Shown piece after piece: positions 1 through 7,404 of a stretch of 48,379 nt of DNA (position 1 is the stretch's first letter; every line of letters begins with the position of its first letter). Below the pieces are notes generated by a model. That model was not told the origin of the DNA and made no database searches. It worked only from the letters and a program-made list of their open reading frames with translations. The position numbers and the translations under genes are program-made. This DNA comes from Candidatus Humimicrobium oleiphilum (GTDB lineage Bacteria; Actinomycetota; Humimicrobiia; Humimicrobiales; Humimicrobiaceae), in NCBI GenBank assembly GCA_002304935.1, contig DBPS01000022.1, positions 1 through 48,379 on the forward strand, read 5' to 3'.

Positions 1-203
1 ACTCTTTTTGCGGCTGCAGCGCCTGCATCTACTGCTGCTTTCACTGCACCTACATCACCTTTTACAATCACTGTAATATATGCGCTTCCTATTCTTTCCT
101 GTCCCATAAGGGTTACGTTTGCTGCTTTAACCATTGCGTCTGCAGCTTCAATTGATGCAACAAGTCCTCTGGTTTCGATTAATCCTATTGCTTCACCTAA
201 CAT
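1..203 (-). CDS. BMC-H microcompartment shell protein (partial, C-terminus cut by window edge)
   Basis: The 67 visible residues are the N-terminal two thirds of a single-domain BMC-H hexamer protein (PduA/EutM/CsoS1 type). It begins MLGEAIGLIETRGLVASIEA and continues with the family features VKAANV, GSAYITVIVKGDVGAVKAAV and an Ala-rich helix. Such hexamers tile the flat facets of a microcompartment and their pores pass small substrates. The ATG at 203-201 follows a good ribosome-binding site (AAGGAG, 5 bases upstream). It is the last visible gene of the minus-strand BMC series, 150 bases after the aldolase; that gap is AT-rich and shows no terminator, so co-transcription is likely. The pore motif and C-terminus lie outside the window. 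Confidence 0.93.
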   Translation of the reverse strand, partial: MLGEAIGLIETRGLVASIEAADAMVKAANVTLMGQERIGSAYITVIVKGDVGAVKAAVDAGAAAAKR

Positions 204-353
204 TTTTACTCCTTGTCTGTTTGTTTAATTTTTTAATAATTATATTATTACTTTAAATTTTACCTGTGTTTCAGTTTGTCTGTTTTTTTTATTTCTATTT
301 TAATTTTTAATAATATTTTTATAAATTATCAGGTTTTGATTACAGTTCCTGTC

Positions 354-1217
354 TCATCTGCTTATTTCTTTAAGAATACTTTTAACAGTTGATTCTATTA
401 TGTCCTGTAACTCTTTTCTGGTTAATGTAATTTTATCATTATCCTGTAATAAATTATAATCGGCAACCCTGTTTTTATTATTATTTTCTGAACCTGTACC
501 ATTTTTTATATCAGAATAGTTCATTAACCTGTCACCTATCCTGCAGCCTGAAAAATTTTCTGTGTCCATCCCCCACTGTGTTCTTAGTTTTAATAGTTTT
601 TTTACATTCCCTTCAGAAATAGTATTGACATTGCCAAGACTTTGCGCAATTGCATTTATTTTGGCAAAAAGCTCCATACTTTCCATTCTGTAATATGCCT
701 GAAACACATTTTCACCTGTAGAAAGAGCTCCGTGATTTTCCAAAAGAAAAACAAAATTATCCTTTAGATGTTCTCTTACACTGTCAGGAATCTCAAATGT
801 GGAGGGGGTACCGTATTTTGTTAAGGGTATATGTCCGAGTGAAATCACAATTTCAGGGAGGATGCATTGGTCAAGAGGTATGCCTGCTACAGCATAAGCT
901 GTGGAATAAGGCGGATGAGCATGTACTACAGATGTAACTCCTGGTTTGTTTTTAAGTATGTCAAGATGCATCTTTATTTCTGATGAAGGTTTGAGCTCTT
1001 TTTCGCCTTCTGTCATATTACCATCCATATCAACCTTAATAAGCATGTCTGTGGTTATACGTCCTTTGCTTATTCCTGTGGGGGTGCAAATGGCGTGATT
1101 ATCATCTATCATAACCGAAACGTTACCATCATTTGCTGCAACCCAGCCATTGTTATAAATTTTTGAGCATACTTCAACTATATCGGCTCTTAATTCTCTT
1201 TCGGTTTTTTCAGCCAT
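354..1217 (-). CDS. class II (zinc) sugar-phosphate aldolase with C-terminal BMC encapsulation helix
   Basis: This is a class II aldolase/adducin-domain protein of the L-fuculose-/L-rhamnulose-phosphate aldolase type, expected to cleave a ketose phosphate to DHAP plus a short aldehyde. The metal-site histidines are visible as HAH (H99, H101) and NHG (H162). The catalytic glutamate matches E80 in PSSE. At 287 residues it is about 70 longer than FucA (about 215). The extra C-terminus is a polar Asn/Gly/Ser-rich linker (about 235-260) followed by an amphipathic helix (about 264-286, TRKELQDIIESTVKSILKEI). That is the classic layout of a BMC encapsulation peptide, so the enzyme is probably lumen cargo. 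Its ATG follows AAAGGA. It lies between the PduT-like and BMC-H shell genes. The exact sugar cannot be told from sequence. Confidence 0.93.
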   Translation of the reverse strand: MAEKTERELRADIVEVCSKIYNNGWVAANDGNVSVMIDDNHAICTPTGISKGRITTDMLIKVDMDGNMTEGEKELKPSSEIKMHLDILKNKPGVTSVVHAHPPYSTAYAVAGIPLDQCILPEIVISLGHIPLTKYGTPSTFEIPDSVREHLKDNFVFLLENHGALSTGENVFQAYYRMESMELFAKINAIAQSLGNVNTISEGNVKKLLKLRTQWGMDTENFSGCRIGDRLMNYSDIKNGTGSENNNKNRVADYNLLQDNDKITLTRKELQDIIESTVKSILKEISR

Positions 1218-1350
1218 TTAAATCCTTTCATTAAGACATAGCTTATATAATAATGACTGCAGATGACTATTGTGCTAAATTACATTAAATCATGAATTAA
1301 AAAAATCCTATATAATTACAGGCCCTGAAAAACAATTATAATTACCAGTA

Positions 1351-1542
1351 TTATGGTGAAGATATTTTATCACCGGATAATTGACTTGTAAAATCTAATG
1401 AATGGTTTATGGCTGTCGGCAGATTATAGCCAGGCAGTAATTCAACTACCATCCAGTCATCATACCCAGTGTCTCTTATGGCATGCATAACTAAATCAAA
1501 ATATGAGCCGGCATGTAAAGAATTGATTTCATTTTGAAGATC
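1351..1542 (-). pseudogene. 3' remnant of a sugar-phosphate isomerase/epimerase (TIM-barrel) gene
   Basis: Between the PduT-like and aldolase genes, one minus-strand frame is open from 1542 to a TAA at 1351-1353. It reads as the C-terminal end of a xylose-isomerase-like sugar-phosphate isomerase/epimerase: HAGSYFDLVMHAIRDTGYDD, then WMVVELLPGYNLPTAINHSL, then DFTSQL. This matches the usual family ending (a 'G.IDF..V..ALK.IGYDGW..VEL' segment followed by a helix with SL.YL). Upstream the frame is closed by an in-frame TAA (1543-1545), and only about 40 bases separate it from the BMC-T gene. At least 200 residues of the barrel are therefore missing. The only in-frame ATG (1488) would give 45 residues, so a functional protein is unlikely. 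It is best read as a deletion scar in the BMC operon. Confidence 0.68.
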
Positions 1543-1581
1543 TTATCTCACAATTTTTATTAAGCTTTGAAAATGGCTTGG

Positions 1582-2154
1582 TCAGCACCTGCAGAGAGAT
1601 GTCTTAATCCATCTGAATACTTCTCTGTCCGGGCCTGACACAACCCTGTACGCAAGCAGGGCGCCTTTTTCTTTAAGAAGCTGGCTTGCTCTCTGAGCTC
1701 CTTCTTCAACAGAAGAATAACTTCCGGAAAAAATATAAAAGCTATTTACTCCGCATCCCCTTGCAAGTCTGAAATCTACAAATTCCACGGGAACAGCATC
1801 TGAAACATCATCAGCCGAACTGATCAGGCTAGCAATCTGCATGCTCTCTATTATGGCTATTGCTTCCTGGCTATGTTCGCCCATCTTACCGCTGATTGCA
1901 TCTATAACCTTGGGGTTTATTGCATTAAGCACTTCTGAGCTATACACATGCATGCCCCCTATTTCGTCTGCTGTCTTGAGTGAGCTGTCTATTGCACCAG
2001 TTTCGCCTTCAACAATTGTAAGGTATTTGCCAGGACAGAGTGAAGAGGCAAGAACAAGCCTGACGTCAGCAGCTTTAAGCATGGCATCTGTTACATAAAG
2101 CCCTCTTGCTATGCTTTTAAATTCAATTATGGCAAGATTACTTTCTTTTTCCAT
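1582..2154 (-). CDS. PduT-like tandem-domain BMC shell protein (BMC-T)
   Basis: The protein carries two BMC domains in 190 residues, the usual BMC-T length (PduT 184). Domain 1 covers about 6-92 (AIIEFKSIARGLYVTDAMLK, then CPGKYLTIVEGETGAI). Domain 2 covers about 98-183 (AIAIIESMQIASL, VEFVDFRLARGCGVNSFYIF, SVEEGAQRAS). BMC-T proteins form pseudohexameric trimers. Cys40 in CPGKY lies where PduT-type proteins carry the pore cysteine that holds a 4Fe-4S cluster, and Cys134 is near the matching loop of domain 2. An electron-conducting pore partnered with the PduS-like protein encoded just upstream is plausible. The start is ATG with only a weak AAAAG upstream. The end is followed directly by the isomerase remnant, and the last residues (KTSLCRC) may be affected by that junction. 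Confidence 0.92.
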   Translation of the reverse strand: MEKESNLAIIEFKSIARGLYVTDAMLKAADVRLVLASSLCPGKYLTIVEGETGAIDSSLKTADEIGGMHVYSSEVLNAINPKVIDAISGKMGEHSQEAIAIIESMQIASLISSADDVSDAVPVEFVDFRLARGCGVNSFYIFSGSYSSVEEGAQRASQLLKEKGALLAYRVVSGPDREVFRWIKTSLCRC

Positions 2155-2266
2155 ATCTTTTAAGAATTATCTGTACTTTCTAAGCCTGGTGTTTACAGTC
2201 AGCGCTTATTCTCCAAGCTAAATATTAATAAAATATATTTATCCTGATAAACCGGATTAATGATTT

Positions 2267-3601
2267 TTATCTGGTAATTACAATATATTTGTCACTGACC
2301 TGTTTTACTTTTCCGCTTATGGAAGCATGGATCTTTGCTCCCAGTTTTCCTTCAGGAATATCGGCAATAAGCATACCTTCTGTTACAGTATCCCCTTCCC
2401 TGACAATCGGTACGGCAGGGGCTCCGACATGCTGGGAAAGAAAAAGTTTAACTTCCGTTACTGAACCTGCATCAAAATCAGCAAGTTCCGCATGGCTTGC
2501 ATATCTGTCTATCTCCAGTCTTTTAATCAGCCTGGGGACCGGTACTTTTCTTACTTCCTTAAATTCATTTACTTCAAGGTCGCTTCTGCTATGAGGATTT
2601 TTTATCCCTGCTTTACCAAGTTCATTTTTAAGATAATTAAATATTGAACGTGCAGAAAGATCTACGACACAGCTGTAAAGTTCACATAATCCGCAGTCAC
2701 AACAAAGGTAGGCATAATCAAAATTTGCAATATTTTCAGGTGTGATTTCTTTTTTATACATTCTTTTCATTAATTCGTCAGGAAAAAGATCATGACCAAG
2801 CAGGTATCTCGGGCAAAGATCAGTACACATCCTGCAGCTGAGACATATTGCCTGAGCTCTTCTCATTTGTACGGATATCTGCCTGCTTTTCTGGACTATT
2901 ACTATATTGTCTTCCGGAAAGACAAGTATGGCTTTTGTTGTTTTTGTAACTGCATGAGTCGCAATATCAACAAGCCTGCCCGTCATAGGGCCTCCATCTA
3001 TCGCTTTGACCCTGCCGGATGTAGTACCGCCACAGGTATTGATCAAAACTGATACAGGGGTACCCACCGGGACTTTGAATGTCCCCGGATTTGCAACTTC
3101 TCCATTTACTGTTACAAATTTATATATGACACTCTGGCCATCAATAGCTTCTGCAACGTTAATAAGTGTTTCCACATTTATAACTACTATTCCTACATTA
3201 AGAGGAATACCTCCTTCGGGAACTATTTTCCCGGTAACTTCGTTTACAAGTACCTGTTCGTCTCCTGCAGGATAAAAATTATCAAGAGTAAAAATCTCAA
3301 AATCATTATGTTCCTGATGGAAATTCTCAAGATTTTCAAGCGCTTCTTTGTTTTTATGTTTTAGTGCGACTACAAGTCTCCTGGCCCCGGTTATTTGTGC
3401 TGCTATCTTAAGTCCCTGATACATTCTCTCCAGATTTTTTTCAATAAGCTGCTTGTCTACATGTATAAGAGGCTCGCATTCAACACCGTTAACAATAATG
3501 GTATCCACTTTCGAACCCAGTTTTACATGTGTAGGAAAACCTGCACCCCCGGCTCCTACTACACCTGCATTTCTGATCTTTTCAACAGGATTTGATTCCA
3601 T
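2267..3601 (-). CDS. pduS: PduS/RnfC-like Fe-S flavoprotein (BMC-associated NADH-dependent reductase)
   Basis: This 444-residue protein has the RnfC/PduS architecture. An N-terminal Complex I 51-kDa-like FMN/NADH domain starts with the glycine-rich VVGAGGAGFPTHVKL (14-28) and NGVECEP (38-44). An SLBB segment spans about 160-215. A ferredoxin part has C253, C256, C259 and C263 (CLSCRMCTDLCP) and C300/C301, C303, C306 and C311. A C-terminal barrel-sandwich-like part has HVGAPAVPIVREGDTVTEG. In propanediol compartments PduS passes electrons from NADH to cobalamin; in other BMCs its relatives are thought to recycle NAD. Its place directly upstream of a PduT-like shell gene argues for the same shell-linked pair. 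The ATG follows TGGAG. Its electron acceptor here is unknown. Confidence 0.92.
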   Translation of the reverse strand: MESNPVEKIRNAGVVGAGGAGFPTHVKLGSKVDTIIVNGVECEPLIHVDKQLIEKNLERMYQGLKIAAQITGARRLVVALKHKNKEALENLENFHQEHNDFEIFTLDNFYPAGDEQVLVNEVTGKIVPEGGIPLNVGIVVINVETLINVAEAIDGQSVIYKFVTVNGEVANPGTFKVPVGTPVSVLINTCGGTTSGRVKAIDGGPMTGRLVDIATHAVTKTTKAILVFPEDNIVIVQKSRQISVQMRRAQAICLSCRMCTDLCPRYLLGHDLFPDELMKRMYKKEITPENIANFDYAYLCCDCGLCELYSCVVDLSARSIFNYLKNELGKAGIKNPHSRSDLEVNEFKEVRKVPVPRLIKRLEIDRYASHAELADFDAGSVTEVKLFLSQHVGAPAVPIVREGDTVTEGMLIADIPEGKLGAKIHASISGKVKQVSDKYIVITR

Positions 3602-3661
3602 AAATTCTCCAGAAATTATAAGATTCTGTTAAAATATTTATTATATCAATTTTTCAAAAAT

Positions 3662-3946
3662 TCAGCTTTCAATTACTGAACTTTCAAGATCGATTCTTTC
3701 AACTTTAGCTACTATTGCAGCATCTACATTTTTATGCCTTGTCATCTCAGTTCTTTTGGCAGTACTTCCGGTGACAATAAGTGCTATTTCTCCTTCACCA
3801 AGACCGATAGTGTCTGCTGCCACAAAAAAGTCATCTTTTTCTTTTAAATCAAAATCAACAGCCTGGACAAGCATAAGTTTGAAACCGTCAAGAGTGCTGT
3901 CCTTTATTGTTGAAGTTATACTTCCTATTACTTTAACAAGTTTCAA
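3662..3946 (-). CDS. BMC-P (EutN/CcmL) vertex protein, 'GS' type
   Basis: The 94-residue protein is an EutN/CcmL-family pentamer that caps the vertices of the icosahedral shell. Family features are VKVIGSITSTIKD, LDGFKLMLVQAVD, ADTIGLGEGEIALIVTGS and NVDAAIVAKV. The start appears to be TTG (3946) behind GAAGG; no ATG fits the family N-terminus. It is very similar to the BMC-P encoded at 7135-7404 (IGS..., TGS/NGS followed by a TR.K motif, then VIVAKV/AIVAKV) and it follows a second BMC-P gene by 37 bases. It lies just upstream of pduS. An eight-residue tail (ESSVIES type) is extra compared with the 7135 copy. Confidence 0.95.
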   Translation of the reverse strand: MKLVKVIGSITSTIKDSTLDGFKLMLVQAVDFDLKEKDDFFVAADTIGLGEGEIALIVTGSTAKRTEMTRHKNVDAAIVAKVERIDLESSVIES

Positions 3947-3983
3947 ATCAACCTTCCAGATTTTTGCCCTTTTTTTATTAATA

Positions 3984-4256
3984 TTATTTTTTTATATCTA
4001 TACTGTCTATAATGCCGACTATGCTGCCTCTTACAGGAATGCTCCTAATGCCGAGGACTTTGCATATTGTAGAACCGTCCCCTATCCAGAAAACGATATT
4101 GCCTACAGCAGTATTAAGGTAGTCTGCGAGGATGACAGGTTTAGAAGTTTTTCTGCCATAAGGATCCACCGGTCTTACAACCATTAATTTTATCCCTGAA
4201 AGTTTTGGATGCTTCATGGTTGATATAACATTGCCTATTACCCTGCCAAGTCTCAT
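3984..4256 (-). CDS. BMC-P (EutN/CcmL) vertex protein, 'GN' type
   Basis: This is a 90-residue EutN/CcmL pentamer: RLGRVIGNVISTMKHPKLSG, IKLMVVRPVDP, ADYLNTAVGNIVFWIGDGS, then GSIVGIIDSID. It is a different subtype from its downstream neighbour (VFW.GDGS loop rather than TGSTAKRT). It is closer in order and N-terminus to the BMC-P encoded at 7405-7680. It appears to be the first gene of this part of the BMC series. The 115 bases upstream are very AT-rich and may hold a promoter, but I cannot name one firmly. The start is ATG, with a distant GGGG as a weak ribosome-binding site. Confidence 0.94.
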   Translation of the reverse strand: MRLGRVIGNVISTMKHPKLSGIKLMVVRPVDPYGRKTSKPVILADYLNTAVGNIVFWIGDGSTICKVLGIRSIPVRGSIVGIIDSIDIKK

Positions 4257-4371
4257 AACTTTGTTTCAGCCCCGATTAAGATATTTTGCTTATTAACTTT
4301 TATAATTAACTATTATTTATTTTATTAAAACAAAAAATAATCCAGAAATCTAATATTATTATCTTTAAAAA

Positions 4372-5040
4372 TTATTCATCCAGTCTGTCAATAGCATTGA
4401 GGACATTTCGTATATCGGTATATTCACCCGTGCTTTTTATCAGAACGCCGACTACTTTGCATTTGCTGTTTATTACAGGGCTTCCGCTTTCCCCGTATGC
4501 CGCCCTTGTATCGCTATCGAATATTTTTATTATTGAACTGCCCAGTATGAATTCAGGAGCAATATCATCTTCTGCCGGGAAAAGACCTTTATTAATGCTT
4601 TCATGCCTGAAAATCGCAAAGTCATTATTGCCTTCAAAATCATTGTCATAATATAATAATTCCGGATAAATCCATTCGCTTTTATTTTGTTTCTTAATCC
4701 TGAAATTTTCAAACTTCATATCTTCAAAATCGATGCTGTGTCCCGCAGTAATTATATAAAATTTATCTTTATAATAGAGACTGAATGCAGTAAATTTTCG
4801 GGCATTTTCCTTTCCTTTATAATCAGCAGAGCCTGAAAAAATAGTATTTAAAGAAATCAGGGTATAGTTATCCAGAAGATACTCGTATTTGTTTACCTTA
4901 TTTTTTTCTTCCGAAATAACATTTGAAGCTTCCCTGCTGAAAGTGAAATATTTTACTGAATAAAAGATTGCAAAAAATAATATTGCAGACGCAGCTGACG
5001 ATATTAATATAATGATTATCCTGTACTTTTTTATATCCAA
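4372..5040 (-). CDS. membrane-anchored trypsin-like serine protease (S1/PA fold)
   Basis: The 222-residue protein has a short basic N-terminus, one transmembrane segment (about 8-29) and a small trypsin-like domain. The catalytic triad is visible: H101 in ITAGHS, D140 in NNDFAIF, and S186 in the nucleophile loop YGESGSPV. The order and spacing fit a chymotrypsin-fold peptidase reduced to core size. It should act on the outer face of the membrane. The start is probably TTG at 5040. It sits on the minus strand between two halves of the BMC series, with its 5' end facing blaI, so BlaI may control it. It has no PDZ domain, so it is not a full DegP/HtrA. The substrate is unknown; cleavage of a sensor or cell-surface protein is conceivable. 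Confidence 0.75.
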   Translation of the reverse strand: MDIKKYRIIIILISSAASAILFFAIFYSVKYFTFSREASNVISEEKNKVNKYEYLLDNYTLISLNTIFSGSADYKGKENARKFTAFSLYYKDKFYIITAGHSIDFEDMKFENFRIKKQNKSEWIYPELLYYDNDFEGNNDFAIFRHESINKGLFPAEDDIAPEFILGSSIIKIFDSDTRAAYGESGSPVINSKCKVVGVLIKSTGEYTDIRNVLNAIDRLDE

Positions 5041-5223
5041 TTTTTCTATTTAAAATAGTATTTATTTAAAAATATCAGACTGGTTAAAGCAGGCTGCCAG
5101 TAAAAATAGTCTTTTTAAAAATGTTCTGCAATTACAGAATACAACCTGTTTATATATGTTTTTAATAAAAAGAAATTATACACCAAAATCATAATATTAC
5201 AGTAAAGCCCGTAAAATTGGTAT

Positions 5224-5253
5224 TTGTTACTCTTATTAATCAATTATTACTAT
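5224..5253 (+). promoter_or_regulatory. candidate sigma-A-type promoter ahead of blaI
   Basis: The 372-base AT-rich gap between the divergent protease and blaI genes (5041-5412) holds no gene. It contains TTGTTA (5224-5229), an 18-base spacer and TACTAT (5248-5253), followed by loosely symmetric TACT...AGTA around 5256-5276. TGTAGTA (5323-5329) resembles a BlaI/MecI half-site. Such AT-rich DNA throws up chance matches, so this is only a candidate. Confidence 0.3.
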
Positions 5254-5412
5254 TTACTAAAAATTATATTAAAGTAGACCTTCCAAAATTATAAAAAAGC
5301 ATGATTGTATTTATGGCTCAAATGTAGTATTATTTTTTTGTAGGTTTTAAATCTTTTTTAATTGTTTTTTTTAAAATTATCTTTATTTATAATAATAAAC
5401 CGAGGTGTTGAA

Positions 5413-5844
5413 ATGGCAAAAGGAGCAGACTTAAAAAAGAAATCTGAAGAAATCGGGATAAACGGTTTAAACAGTATCAGCAATCTTGAAGCTGACATAA
5501 TGAAGATTGTATGGGAAAGAAAAAAAGTAACAGTGCGGGAAGTACATGAATATATGCTTAGAAAAGAAATTGAAAACAAAAAAGAAGGTTTCATCCCTTA
5601 TACAACAGTCATGTCAACCATGACGACTCTTGCAGAAAAAGGGCTTCTGAAGCAGGATAAATCTTCAAAGACCTACATTTATTCTGCTGCAGTAAATAAT
5701 AAAGAACTTTCAAAGAGCATAATAAAATCAGTTGCAGAAAAACTTCTTGAAGAATCATCAAGCAAAATGGTTTCCCATTTCTTAAGTGATTCAAGCAAAA
5801 TCTCAGTAGAAGGAATCAAAAATCTTCTTAAAGAAATCAAATAA
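5413..5844 (+). CDS. blaI: BlaI/MecI/CopY-family winged-helix repressor
   Basis: This 143-residue protein matches the BlaI/MecI family. An N-terminal winged helix (about 17-85) has ISNLEADIMKIVWERKKVTV and the recognition region PYTTVMSTMTTLAEKGLL. A helical C-terminus follows for dimerisation. In the family, BlaI represses its own operon and is removed when a BlaR1-type membrane metalloprotease responds to a signal. I chose the ATG at 5413 because GAGGTG lies 6 bases upstream; a longer frame from 5362 would add an unlikely hydrophobic lead. A perfect terminator follows, so the peptidase gene downstream needs its own promoter or read-through. No beta-lactamase or PBP target gene is nearby. 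Confidence 0.93.
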   Translation: MAKGADLKKKSEEIGINGLNSISNLEADIMKIVWERKKVTVREVHEYMLRKEIENKKEGFIPYTTVMSTMTTLAEKGLLKQDKSSKTYIYSAAVNNKELSKSIIKSVAEKLLEESSSKMVSHFLSDSSKISVEGIKNLLKEIK

Positions 5845-5861
5845 CAGGCGCCGGAAAATTT

Positions 5862-5892
5862 AAACCAGTCCGGAACCCCGGACTGGTTTTTT
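5862..5892 (+). terminator. rho-independent terminator after blaI
   Basis: A perfect 12-bp stem (AAACCAGTCCGG at 5862-5873 with CCGGACTGGTTT at 5878-5889) closes a 4-base loop and runs into a T tract ending at 5892. It starts 18 bases after the blaI stop and separates blaI from the M56 peptidase gene. Confidence 0.93.
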
Positions 5893-6075
5893 ATTCAATA
5901 TTTAATATTTTCAGATTATCTATATAAAATAATACAATAATATTTTACTTATTTTATATATTTATTTATTATATAATATAAAAATTAATTATTAATATTT
6001 ATTTAGATATTTAACAATTCTAAAAAATAAATATAACAGGTAAGTAATTATTATCCTGCAATAAAGTATTTGCTT

Positions 6076-7074
6076 ATGGACAATACTATTATAATTATCC
6101 AGAATATTTCCTACGTTTTCCTAAAAACATTCATATACCTTTTTTTGATTTTGTTTATTTTTAAAATATTCAAAATCAGGAATTCACAATCTTTTATATT
6201 CTTAATGACACTTGCAATGATCAAGCCTTTTTCTTCTGCTTTAAAATTAAGATATAATAATGACTTTTTTTCTGATAACGAAGCTCATTATTTTTTCATT
6301 GAAAAAATAAGAATTATTTTTAATTCCAGCTCAGTGAATGACAGACATATCTATATTATAAGCATGATATTTATTTATATTTTTGGCGCGATAATAGCAA
6401 TCGGAACTATATTTATCATATATCAGAATTTTTATAGTTTGAGTAAATTAAGATATTCTCACAACCTCTGCAAATGCCAGGATGGAGAAACCACATCACT
6501 TGTAAAGAAATATTCAAAGATAATGAAAATAGATATTCCGGAAATATATTTTGCACATGGCAGCAATTTCGGTTTTTTTACAATCGGGCTGATTAAAAAT
6601 GTAATTATACTAAATGCCGAAATATTTAATTTCCTTAATGCCGGTGAAAAAGAGACTATAATTTTGCATGAACTTTCACATATCAAAAGAAAGGATAATA
6701 TCTTAAATATATTTCTTTATTATTTTAATCTAATTAACTTTTATAATCCGGTATCTTATCTGGCTTATTCTTTTATAAAGGCAGAACAGGAAAAAGATTG
6801 CGACAGAATTGTGCTGAAATACTCAAATAAGACAAGTAAAGAAGTAGCAGAGGACATTCTTACTTCATTAATAAAAATCAAAAATTTATCTTACGGACTT
6901 AAATTCAAACATCCGAAAACTGCATCATTTTTTTCGATATCCAGGACTATATCAGAGATGAGAATAAAATTAAGGATTAAATATTTAATAAATATGCAGA
7001 AAAATGAAACAGGACTTAGTCTTTTTATAAAAATCCCTCTTTATATTATTTTTATTACGCTGCTTTTTTACTAA
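6076..7074 (+). CDS. M56-family (BlaR1/MecR1-like) membrane metallopeptidase without a sensor domain
   Basis: The 332-residue protein has several membrane segments (about 16-32, 40-55, 94-117, 205-232 and a last one at 315-331). The zinc-peptidase signature is HELSHIKRKDN (about 198-208), followed by a candidate third ligand in AEQEKDCD (about 236-243). This is the peptidase part of BlaR1/MecR1, which in known systems cleaves BlaI after ligand binding. The C-terminal penicillin-binding sensor domain is absent: the protein ends at its last membrane helix. The trigger must therefore differ from direct beta-lactam acylation. I took the ATG at 6076 rather than TTG at 6070; neither has a clear ribosome-binding site. 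The 180 bases upstream are extremely AT-rich. Confidence 0.87.
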   Translation: MDNTIIIIQNISYVFLKTFIYLFLILFIFKIFKIRNSQSFIFLMTLAMIKPFSSALKLRYNNDFFSDNEAHYFFIEKIRIIFNSSSVNDRHIYIISMIFIYIFGAIIAIGTIFIIYQNFYSLSKLRYSHNLCKCQDGETTSLVKKYSKIMKIDIPEIYFAHGSNFGFFTIGLIKNVIILNAEIFNFLNAGEKETIILHELSHIKRKDNILNIFLYYFNLINFYNPVSYLAYSFIKAEQEKDCDRIVLKYSNKTSKEVAEDILTSLIKIKNLSYGLKFKHPKTASFFSISRTISEMRIKLRIKYLINMQKNETGLSLFIKIPLYIIFITLLFY

Positions 7075-7134
7075 AATATTGCCCGGCCATAAATATTATT
7101 TCCTGTATATTGCCCTTTTGCAGATTTTCTTCCC

Positions 7135-7404
7135 TTATTCCCGGATATTTATGGAATCTACTTTTGCAACAATAACAGAATCCACACTTTTGTCTCTTGT
7201 ATAATCGGTCATTCTTGCAGAACTTCCATTTACCACAAGTACCTTTTCGCCTATCCCGACTCCTATGGTATCGACAGCTATTACAAAAGGTTCAAGAAGA
7301 TTATCATCCAGGTCTACAGCTTTCACCAGTAAAAGCTTTTTACCTTCCAGGCTTTTATCCTTTAAAGTACATACTACAGAGCCTATTACTTTCCCCAATA
7401 TCAT
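7135..7404 (-). CDS. BMC-P (EutN/CcmL) vertex protein, 'GS' type
   Basis: This 89-residue EutN/CcmL pentamer protein (ILGKVIGSVVCTLKDKSLEG, KKLLLVKAVDLDD, AVDTIGVGIGEKVLVVNGSS, VIVAKVDSI) is the close counterpart of the one at 3662-3946. Its ATG directly abuts the stop codon of the upstream BMC-P gene (TAAATG), which indicates translational coupling. A GGGGAAA within the upstream gene's last codons serves as ribosome-binding site. It converges with the M56 peptidase gene, 60 bases away, with no clear terminator in between. Confidence 0.95.
   Translation of the reverse strand: MILGKVIGSVVCTLKDKSLEGKKLLLVKAVDLDDNLLEPFVIAVDTIGVGIGEKVLVVNGSSARMTDYTRDKSVDSVIVAKVDSINIRE

Noticed and set aside
924..938. 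TACTACAGATGTAAC, similar to a BlaI/MecI operator, near the aldolase
   Set aside because: It lies within the conserved aldolase codons for VTSVVHAH, so the sequence is explained by the protein.
1841..2098. Plus-strand reading frame opposite the BMC-T gene, and many similar long antisense frames elsewhere (for example 28510-29202, 31086-31700)
   Set aside because: They lie entirely opposite well-recognised genes and show Ser/Phe/Ile-rich text typical of antisense shadows in AT-rich DNA.
5362..5412. Upstream start for blaI giving a hydrophobic lead
   Set aside because: BlaI repressors are soluble; the ATG at 5413 has a clear GAGGTG site and fits the family start.
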